Assembly (NCBI GenBank): GCA_030141605.1
Contig: JAQGDQ010000775.1
Span: 70,095-97,748 of the forward strand
Origin: Tubiluchus corallicola
Lineage: Eukaryota > Priapulida > Priapulimorpha > Priapulimorphida > Tubiluchidae
DNA: 27,654 bases
Direction of reading: 5' to 3'
Both the position numbers and the translations under genes were made by a program. Below the pieces are notes generated by a model. It was not told the origin of the DNA. It was given only the letters and a program-made list of their open reading frames with translations, and made no database searches. Shown piece after piece: positions 19,791 to 27,654 of the stretch; position 1 is the first letter of the stretch, and each line of letters starts with the position of its first letter.

Positions 19791-20297
19791 ATACGCGAAC
19801 ATCGTACATAGTCCTCAAGGTAAAGCCAGTAGCAGCTTTTACTGAATTAAAGTTATAGGCAGAGTATAATGGATCACGTCAGAACAATGGCATTGCGTCA
19901 GCAGTTTCCCAAGCGAAAATTGTCGAAAATAGAACATCTAATTAACTCGTCGATACTCCTTTTGGTGGACGTGTCCTAAAATATTGTCCACATCATCGTT
20001 TAGCCCTTTTCTTCCTCTTTCTAAAAAGCCATATATCTCCTTCCGAGAGTCCCACCAGGCGCCCCTAGAGCGTTGTTTTTGCAGGCTGTTTGACCAAAAC
20101 TTTTCTGAGAAATCGCGAGTTGGGTCCGGGAAAACGCCCGTTACGGGACGCCGTGGCCTTCTCGCAAATTCTAAATACACCTATGACACCCAGCGCTGAA
20201 CGGGCTATCTATCCATAGGCGGCACCCATGGCCCGTTCCCGTTCTTCAGATGTCAGACGTATAACTTTTGCAAAAAACGGCCGAAAAATGGCCATTT
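19791..20297 (-). repeat. Repeat X, copy B (longest copy)
   Basis: Inverted relative to copy A at 10930-11275 and longer at its 5' side, where it overlaps the partial copy C at 17965-18046. On the minus strand its 3' end is GATGTTCGCGTAT, the same end as copy A. An 80-codon ORF (19938-20180 minus) is open, but copy A breaks that frame and the differences do not favour synonymous sites. No transposase or RT was found. Its class is unknown. Confidence 0.85.
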
Positions 20298-20300
20298 TTG

Positions 20301-20304
<4 letters not shown>

Positions 20305-20344
<40 letters not shown>
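20305..20344 (+). repeat. (GA)n microsatellite
   Basis: A pure GA run directly between repeat X copy B and the 3' tail of LINE-B. Confidence 0.97.
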
Positions 20345-20348
<4 letters not shown>

Positions 20349-20716
20349 TATTATAACTCTTTTATTAACCTCTTTTTGCAGGTATACAATGAATCATTTG
20401 AATCTAATACATCCAAGGAAATACAATTATACATTATGACAAAGGTAACAAAGTACAATTAGATCCAAAAACCAGTCACACAAAAAGACATTATGAATAA
20501 TTCTAGACAATGGTAAAAACAAGTTGACACACAATACTCAGATGTTGTTTGTACATATAATACAAGAAAAATGATTACACAATATATAACATTCACGTAC
20601 AAACTAAATAAATAATCACAATTAGAATTAGTAACAACTATGGTTCAGAAAGTTAAACTATAACAAAATATATAAATTTATTTATCTTACTGTTTTTTCA
20701 CACTATATATTCTCAG

Positions 20717-20962
20717 CTAACACGAAGTAATAAAAACTACATTGGATTTTTGTAAATAATGTCTTTCAATAACTTGTATAAATTTATCACAAACTAATGC
20801 GTTTCTTTTCAAGTAAATCTCTCTTAATTCCCGGTTGGGCAAAACATCGATAAGATTTTTTCTGGCTTCTTGTTCAACTAAACTACAATTAAAGAGTAGA
20901 TGGTCAGGAGTTTGTGCTTCCCCCCTTTGACATGTGCATTTATTTGTGGCTGCTTCCCCAAT
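20717..20962 (-). pseudogene. LINE-B ORF2 C-terminal zinc-binding end
   Basis: Reads ATNKCTCQRGEAQTPDHLLF then NCSLVEQEARKNLIDVLPN. This is the C-x-C...T-P-x-H-L-L-F-x-C tail that closes ORF2 in Jockey- and CR1-type LINEs. The frame joins exactly to codons ending TRSFLHSIGEA at 24967-25030 if LINE-A and one target copy are removed. The ORF upstream of 20962 on this strand is LINE-A sequence and not part of the protein. Confidence 0.88.
20952..20962. repeat. LINE-A target-site duplication, left copy (GCTTCCCCAAT)
   Basis: The 11 bases are identical to 24967-24977 and flank LINE-A on its 3' side. Confidence 0.9.
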
Positions 20963-21018
20963 TGTTGTTGGTTGGCATCCTTCTGTCTCGAAAGACAATG
21001 GATTGTGCGCCAAGAGAG

Positions 21019-24000
21019 TCAGTTATTAATCAAATTGATGGAGCTGCAGCGTCGACTGTGACTGAGCAGTCCGATCCTTGAGCGGCAGTTCCGGCTGCAG
21101 GTTACACATTGGAAGGCTGTTTCATCCGGATGAGGTAGGGCATCTTTCTGATGCCTGCGAGTCCTTTTATCCTCTTGTTTTTTCTCCCTCGTTTTCTCCG
21201 CTCTGTTAATGGCTGTCCTAACAGCAGATTTCCAGTTGCTTCGATCTGCCGCAAGCGCCTCGTAATTTGCTGGTGTAATGCCGCCTGCCTTGAGGTCCCG
21301 TTTACATACATCTTTGTAGCGGAGCAGTGGCCTCCCGGTGGGTCGGGAGCCAGTAGCAAGCTCACCAGTAGCCAGCGCAGACGTCTGTTGGTGAGTATGG
21401 CATACATGCTGGGGATTCCAGCTCTTGCTAGCACACCCTTGTTGGCTATGTGCTCCTGCCATGAGATGCCCAGGATTCTTCTGAGGCAGCGTTGGTGGAA
21501 AGCATTGAGCCTGCGTTCTTGATGGCTATACAGAGTCCAACTCTCGCTCCCGTACAACAGTGTGCTCAGTACACAGGCTTGGTACACCTTGGACTTTGTC
21601 CTGATAGTCAGCATGTTGTTTTCCCACACCCTCTTTATTAAGCGAGCCATCATTGATGAGGCCTTGCCGATTCTGGAGTTCAGTTCTGTGGCCAAGCTAA
21701 GATTGCTGGAAATAACAGAACCAAGATAGGTGAAATCTTCCACCACGTCAAGGCAGCAGTCATCGATGGAGATGTGAGGGGCTGGGGAAACATTTTGGCC
21801 TAAAGCCTTGGTCTTTTGGATGCTGATTGTGCGGCCAAACTCACTGCAGGCATGGGCAAAGTTGTCAATGAGGCCTTGGAGGCCGGCTTCAGTGTGAGCT
21901 GTCAGTGCGGCATCATCTGCAAACAGCATTTCGCGAATGATAACTTTGCGAAACCGTGACTTTGCTCGGAGACGAGAGAGGTTGAACAGGCTGCCGTTGC
22001 TTCGTGTGTGTTAATAGACTCCCTCTTCAGTTTCTTTAAATGCATAGCGCAGCAGCAGAGAGAACAAGATACCAAAGAGGGTTGGGGCGAGGACACATCC
22101 TTGTTTAACTCCGCTTTTGATTGGGAATGGGTGTGAGGAAGAGCCGTCGGACTGAACAGTACCTTTCATTTCCTCGTGGAAGGAAGTAATCAGTCTCAGC
22201 AGCTTTGGGGGGCATCCAATTCTCTGCAGGAGTGTAAACAGGCCCGATCTGCTAACCAAATCAAATGCTTTGGTCAGGTCAATGAATGCTATAAACAGGG
22301 GCCGTCGTTGTTCACGGCATTTTTCCTGGAGCTGTCTTAGAGAGAATATCATGTCGATGGTGGATCTCTCTGCCCTGAAACCGCATTGTGCTTCTGGGTA
22401 AACCCGTTCGGCGAGACGGTGGAGTCTGTTTAGTAGCATGCGGGCAAAGGTCTTTCCCACGGTGGAGAGGAGGGATATTCCGCGATAGTTGTTGCAATCG
22501 CTCCAATCGCCTTTATTTTTGTAAAGGTTAATGATGTTGGCATCACGCATGTCCTGAGGCACAGTACCTTCATCCCAGCATTGTAAAAGGAGGTCGTGCA
22601 AATGCTCGAGGAGACAGGTTTGTTTACCTGCTTTAATGGCCTCTGGGAGTATACCATCACTTCCAGGAGCTTTGCCGCTCGCCAGAGAGTCGATAGCTTT
22701 GATGAGCTCCTCACTGGTAGGTGGATCGTCGAGCTCCTCCATGACTGGCAAGGGGGTCGTGTATTCCACAGCTCTTTCTGTGACAGTGGTTTGTCTTGAG
22801 AACAGCATTTGGTAGTGTTCTGCCCATCTCTCCATTTGTTTGGCACGGTCAGTGATGATTTCTCCAGTGGTGGACTTCACAGGGGCAATCTTGGTGATAC
22901 TGGGGCCAAAGGCCTTCTTCATTCCCTCATACATGCCGCGAATATTACCATGGTCGGCTGACGTTTGGATACTCAGGCATATAGACTGCCAGTAATTGTT
23001 TGCGCACTGCCGGGTAATCCGCTGTACGTCGCTTCTGGCCTTCCTGAGAACTGCGAGTGTGCTTTCACTAGGATTTGCTTTGTAACTGAGCAGAGCAGTC
23101 CTTTTGTGGGAAATAGCTGGCTCAATGTCCATGATTCCAGCTTCAAACCAGTCTGGGTTCACTCTCTCTCTTTTTCTGAAGGTGTTGAGAGCAGACTTGT
23201 AAGTTACATCGCGTATGTGACTCCATCTTTCATCTGCATTACCGGTTGGGTGGTCCTTGAGGGCTTCTTTCATGGTATCAGTATAGCGTTTTACTAGCTC
23301 AGGAGCTGCGAACTTGGCAGTGTTAATGCGAGGTCGTCCTTTTGGCTTTGAATGATGGATAAGTTTTGGTTGTAGACGTACCTTGCTGGCGACCATTGAG
23401 TGGTCCGTGTCACAATCTGCGCTATGGTAGCTGCGTGTGTTGTTGACACAGTTTAGCGAGGATCTTCGAGTAATGACGAGATCCAATTGGTGCCAGTGGC
23501 GAGATCTGGGGTGACGCCAGGACACTCTGTGGATAGGCTTTGTGGGGAAGAATGTATTAGTGATGCATAAATCATGATATGAGCACAATTCCAGTAATCT
23601 TTGCCCGTTTTCGTTCAGTTTGCCAACACCAAAATGACCAATACAGCGGGGCCAGTGGGACTGGTTGGAGCCGGTCCGAGCGTTGAAGTCTCCAAGCAGG
23701 AACAAGTACTCAGATGCGGGAATATTTTTGATGTCGGTCTCAAGCTCGGCGTAGAATTCATCTTTATTCTCTGCAGTCGCTAGGAGCATTGGAGCATAAA
23801 CGCTTAGGATGTTTACGGGCCCTGTGGTGGTTGTGAGGTGAAGAGAAAGGGTACGAGCAGTGCCCTCTGAAGGTGGTTCGATAGCAGAGAGTTCCTCACT
23901 GCAAAACCCACGCCATGCATGCGGTGCTCCTCTGGTGCCCTTCCTTGCCAGAAGAATGTATAGTCCTCTTCCTTTAAGCTGCCATTGGATGGAAGTCTGG

Positions 24001-24199
24001 TTTCCTGCAGCGCGGCAATATCGATGTTGAGCCGCTTGAGTTCATTGTTGTTGATGGCTGTTTTCCTTGCATCGCCAATCTGACTTGGATCATTGGCGTT
24101 CCCAGGACATAAGGTCCTAACATTCCAGGTTGCCAGTCTAAGCGCTGGCGGCTTTAATTTCTTTCTTTTCTTTTTGCTTGGTGCAGGCTTTGCGGTATG
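21019..24199 (-). pseudogene. LINE-A ORF2: APE endonuclease, reverse transcriptase, C-terminal zinc finger
   Basis: Makes the nick and copies element RNA at the target. Endonuclease: LATWNVRTL, ALQETRLPS, HGVGFAVRN, LLGDFNART, DCDTDHSMV. RT: SGKAPGSDGILPEAIKA, NYRGISLLSTVGKTFARML, AQCGFRAERSTIDMIF, FIAFIDLTKAFD, SGVKQGCVLAP, LFADDAAL (21912-21923), YLGSVIS, LLYGSESWTL. Tail: RPTGRPLLRYKDVCKRDLKA and a C-x2-C-x12-H-x3-C finger at 21046-21111. Three breaks: a frameshift near 23880 just after HGVGFAVRNSLLS; a TAA at 22011-22013, 30 codons before the FADD motif, with the frame continuing unchanged; and a frameshift plus probable small deletion near 21365, between NRRLRWL and GELATG. Catalytic residues survive, so damage is light. 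A stop at 24200 and no early Met leave the original start unclear. Confidence 0.92.
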
Positions 24200-24966
24200 C
24201 TATTCGGAGTTTATCCTAAGCTCCAAGCACCCATTGGAGCAGGCAACCGTGACGGGTCAGCACCTAATTGGCTGGGGCTGCCCAGCTTGGGCGGGCGGTA
24301 GCCGACCATTGGGATGCGATGATCCCTCCCACCGTCGGAGGCAACCCGTAGCGCCCGAGCTCACGCCAATTCGCTCTAGGCTTATAACTCGTAACTGCTG
24401 CCTCCCGTGTTGTTTCTGTCACTGAAGCAGTGACACTGAAGTGGCCTCTCCTGGGCGCACGCCTGGGCAAGGTATATGGAGATCCTGAGTTGCCCAGACA
24501 TCAGGAACCCCCTCTCTTCCTCCCTGGTGTAGTCCAAAGGAAAGCAGTGCGATACGTTTGGCACCAGGTTGGCTGCAGGAGCTGCCGGAGTCAGTGAGCA
24601 TGCTGCACTGGTCCGCCTTCGGGGCTCCACTCCTGATTTGGAAGGTTTACTCCTCTACACATGGCCGTTGGGTCACTTGACCTCCTCCGCCCTCTAGCCG
24701 TTGGCTGCTGGTGCAGCTCCTCCGCCTAGTGTCGAGATACAGTGTGGGCATCCCGCAAGCTTTTTTATCAGTTATAGCGCCAATAGCTCGCTTTCACACC
24801 TAGCTCATTTAGTAAAACCAGTGTCGCCACGAGGAGGCAGAGCGTAGGAGTTTGTCTGGCAGAGGTGGTAGAGTTGTACAAGCCTCTTGGAGCCACTTTG
24901 TAGGTCACTGGGAGCTCATCCCCGAGTGGCCAGCTCCGGCAATACCAAGACCTTTAGACACCAAAA
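24200..24966 (-). other. LINE-A 5' leader
   Basis: GC-rich compared with the flanks, consistent with a LINE 5' UTR/internal promoter region. Several short ORFs of 60-110 codons on both strands are not conserved in any way I can judge. No TATA box is visible, which is usual for LINE internal promoters. Confidence 0.6.
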
Positions 24967-24977
24967 GCTTCCCCAAT
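24967..24977. repeat. LINE-A target-site duplication, right copy (GCTTCCCCAAT)
   Basis: Exact copy of 20952-20962, on the 5' side of LINE-A. Confidence 0.9.
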
Positions 24978-27654
24978 ACTGTGTAAAAAAGACCGTGTTC
25001 CTCTTTTCAATAACAAGTTTAGTGCTTTGGTTTCAACGCACCTCTGCTTACTGTTTAATGGTAAACTTAGTGGCTTTAGTTCTGGGGTTGTGATATTAGT
25101 GGCTATGCCATCTAGTTGGTTCCTATGTTGTATTCTACGCCTCCATTGCGAGCTTTGAAATTTGTTAGACTCTTGTCTGGTGTAGCATAAACTAATATAC
25201 TCCAGGTTACCGAGATTTTTGGTTCTCATATTAAGCCCTTTGCATATTTTTAAAAAAAGTTTTCGCCGTTGCCAAATGGGTTTTTACAGGGTGATTATCT
25301 GTTCGACGATTTAAAGGCAATGCTTCACAAATAAGTATTTCTTGCTTAAGTAAATCCTCATCCGTACAGCTCAAAGTTTTTAATATGAGTTTACTGACTA
25401 TGCACGAAAAAACTATATCTACTGGAGGCATTCCACAAATACATTCAATATCAGGTTTCCTGGGATTGTAACCCCACCCCCGCCGCAGCTTTCATTACGT
25501 CATACCATAAATCATCAAAATCAGCGAGTTTTCTGTTCATCCAGCTCGGCGCACCATAAAATATACTTGGCATCACAACAGATTGGAATAATCTAATAAT
25601 GGTTGTCATTCTTAAATCTTTATTTTTATAAATTACGTTCTTGAATTTAGCCCACTTCTTCCAAACACTTTGCCTGGTTCTAGAGGTATGGCTATTAAAA
25701 TTCATATGTTTATCGACAGTAACTCCAAACACTTTCGTGTTGTTAACATAATTAATCTCTTTGTTACCAAAACGTAATTTTGGCAATCGAGGATTTTGAT
25801 CATTTTCAAAAACAATAGCTTCTGTTTTGTTTAAATTACAGTTCAACATTTGCCTCCATTTAGAACACCAGGCATGAAGTTTATCACATGACAACTGAGC
25901 CAATTCGTAGCATTCATTATTTGTGTTTGCGTACACATAAATTGTGCCGTCATCAGCTTTTTTAAACTTCACAATATTTCTGTTTTGGTCAATTCCTCTA
26001 AACATATCTGACACATACAGGATAAACAATAGCGGTGACAGGACAGATCCCTGCAGTACACCTATGTGACACAACATTTCTTCTGACAAATAATTTTCTA
26101 TTCGTATTTTAATACGCCTGTTTTTCAGAAACGAACAAATCAATTTCAAAAGCCTGCCTGCTACTCCTGCTTGGGCTAACTTAAATATTAAACCATTTAG
26201 CCAAATGCTATCGAAGGCCTTTGTGAAGTCACAGAAGACTGCAATTCCAGGACAGTTTTGAAGCCTGTTTCTTTCAATAGCGGAAACTAGTCTAAGCAGA
26301 TAACGATTTGTGCTACGCAAGGGTTGAAATCCTTCCTGCTCTTGATCTATAATGTTATTGTCATTTAACCAGGTTCTCAATCTGATCTCTATGAGTTTTT
26401 CTACTATTTTGCCATAATAGGACGCAATCGTAATTGGCCTATAGTTTGATGGGTCACTGTAATCGTTTTTTCCATCTTTACAGAAGAATATTACTTTTGC
26501 ACTGTTCCATGGCCATTTACCTGTTTTTAAACACACATTAGCTAGATTTAATAATAAACTCTTCCCCCAGAAACCCATGTGTTTCAACATGAGTGGGTGA
26601 CATCCATCACAGTCAATGCTTTTATTTGAAACCTCCATGTTTTTTATCGCAACGGTGAGTTCAACCATTGTAAAATTTTCGTTAAACCAATGATTAGTTT
26701 CTTGATTTAAATTAATTCCTTCAGCTACTTCATTTTCTACATGTTCAAACCAAGCATGATCAAAAGCATTATTGTCTAAATGACTACCATTGAAAAATGT
26801 TTCATACAATATCCTACTTTTATCGTTTTAATTTGTATAATAAACATCATTTACCTTTAAAATATCTACACCATTTTCACTGCTTTCTCCAAACACTTTC
26901 CGATAAGTTTTCCAAAAGTCATTTCCTCTATGTACATTTAAATCTGCAGTATTTTGAATAACCCAGTTATTTAGCTCCTCTGACAGTTTGTTTTGAAATT
27001 GTTCTTTTTTACTCTAGTAGGCATTTAGGTTTACGTAATTAGAATGCTGTTTGTAGGCTCTTTTCAGTTCTCGTAATTCGCTGGAAAGCACTGACAGCTG
27101 CGGTGTCCAGAAGGGTTTACTGTGTGCCGAAATCGTTTTCGTTCACAGGGCTTCATTGTTGGCTTCCTGAATAGCATTTAAAAATAACGCCCACACGTTA
27201 TTGGCATTTCCGTTTTGTAGCTACGTTGTGACTGTCGGATAAAGTGCTCTCATTTTCTCCTCCAAAACAGGCAACCAGTCCGTCCAGTTGCTTCGCTTGA
27301 AGTCATATCTCGTACGTCGGTTGTTTAGCCTGCTCCGATTTACCCTAAACTCTGTTATAACGGGATAGTGCCCCATTGTGGGGGCCCCGGTAAAAAATTC
27401 CGCATCTTTGTCCACTGTTTGAGATAGAACCTTTGCTGCTGTAAAGTTATTTGCTATAATAACATCTATAATGCTTTTGCCAGTTATAGAACTGAACGTC
27501 TCAGTGTTGGGAGCAAGTATTGTTAAGTCCAAGTTTATATCAGCTTTGTAAATCTTCTATTAATCGCCCATGTTCATTTGAATTTACATCCCATTGATAA
27601 CTGCGAGCATTAAGATCACCAATGGACATTAAGTTACGTATTCCATGAGTATTA
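24978..27654 (-). pseudogene. LINE-B ORF2: endonuclease and reverse transcriptase, nonsense-decayed
   Basis: Endonuclease part: SIGDLNARSYQWD near 27581-27620, LAPNTETFSS, KSIIDVIIANN and TMGHYPVITEF. RT: CDGCHPLMLKHMG, SNYRPITIASYYGKIVEKLI, EQEGFQPLRSTNRYLLRLV, AVFCDFTKAFDS, GVLQGSVLSPLLF, ADDGT (25949-25957), WRQMLNCNLNKTEAIVF. From about 27532 to 25451 a single frame holds with only four stops: TAG 27221, TGA 27143, TAG 27014, TAA 26828. Frameshifts lie near 27535, near 25475 (in a G/C run) and near 25250 (in an A/T run); the frame then continues through YTRQESNKFQSSQWRRR to TRSFLHSIGEA at the LINE-A junction. The residue before ADD is Lys (FKKADDGT) where family members have Phe, a likely inactivating change. 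Older and more decayed than LINE-A. Confidence 0.9.

Larger units (their letters stand above)
20345..20962 (-). mobile_element. LINE-B, 3' portion (beyond the LINE-A insertion)
   Basis: Minus-strand 3' end of the Jockey/CR1-like element whose main part lies at 24967-27654. It holds the last about 80 codons of ORF2, a 3' UTR of about 350 bases, the poly(A) signal AATAAA at 20361-20366, and a short TAA-type tail at about 20345-20357. The right boundary is the 11-bp duplicated target of LINE-A. Confidence 0.85.
20963..24966 (-). mobile_element. LINE-A, RTE-like non-LTR retrotransposon, about 4.0 kb, near full length
   Basis: It is bounded by an exact 11-bp target duplication. On the minus strand: a 5' leader of about 770 bases (24966-24200), one ORF (24199-21019) with endonuclease, reverse transcriptase and a zinc finger, then a very short 3' UTR of about 56 bases ending GCCAACCAACAACA. 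A short 3' UTR with a simple-sequence tail rather than long poly(A) is typical of RTE-clade LINEs. The GC-richer codon use contrasts with the AT-rich host DNA. Clade assignment is by protein resemblance to the 'craniofacial development protein 2-like' endonucleases that are actually RTE/BovB elements. Confidence 0.9.
24967..27654 (-). mobile_element. LINE-B, main portion, runs off the window
   Basis: Jockey/CR1-like non-LTR retrotransposon on the minus strand, with endonuclease at the window edge, then RT and the start of its C-terminal domain. It continues after the LINE-A insertion at 20345-20962. The 5' end, ORF1 and the first part of the endonuclease lie beyond position 27654. Confidence 0.9.

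Noticed and set aside
19938-20180. 80-codon minus-strand ORF in repeat X copy B as a possible conserved protein
   Set aside because: Copy A has stops and indels in that frame, and substitutions between the copies fall freely at first and second codon positions.
21151-21522. 123-codon plus-strand ORF and other plus-strand ORFs between 21 and 24.5 kb
   Set aside because: They are antisense shadows of the LINE-A ORF2, which has clear RT and endonuclease motifs on the minus strand.

Overview
The window is AT-rich, intron-bearing animal DNA. It has no bacterial-style operons, long non-coding tracts, abundant microsatellites and several non-LTR retrotransposon families. The only host gene I can support is the last coding exon of a Golgi-type carbohydrate (CHST-like) sulfotransferase. 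The LINE repertoire and that gene family suit a marine invertebrate, possibly a mollusc, but this is inference and the species cannot be read from the sequence.

Layout. 1-5355: interspersed repeats, including a 130-bp direct duplication (1 and 597), a three-copy repeat family (865-1075 minus, 1450-1890 plus, 4840-5350 plus), a fold-back pair of arms (4235-4372 and 4745-4895), a decayed LINE ORF1 with CCHC zinc knuckles (2133-3074), and a complete non-autonomous hAT element with an 8-bp target duplication (3280-3741). 5355-10930: AT-rich DNA with nothing recognisable except a tiny tandem repeat. 10930-14400: one copy of an unclassified repeat 'X', a solo LTR with TATA box, poly(A) signal and 10-bp inverted ends (11467-11900), then microsatellites and a minisatellite of about 105 bp. 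14430-15870: a LINE whose reverse transcriptase core is deleted.

16193-17174: the sulfotransferase exon, with a clear splice acceptor, both PAPS-binding motifs and one frame break. 17360-20345: a CAA/CAG repeat, a tRNA-derived SINE head, a LINE 3' tail, a 22-unit minisatellite of 36-38 bp, and an inverted copy of repeat X.

20345-27654: two minus-strand LINEs, one inside the other. LINE-B (Jockey/CR1-like) runs off the right edge. It is split by LINE-A (RTE-like, about 4.0 kb, EN + RT + C-terminal zinc finger), which is flanked by an 11-bp target-site duplication. Removing LINE-A leaves the LINE-B frame open across the junction, so the order of insertion is clear.

No coordinated pathway or new gene system is evident. 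The main interest is the transposon archaeology, the structured minisatellites and the broken sulfotransferase exon.
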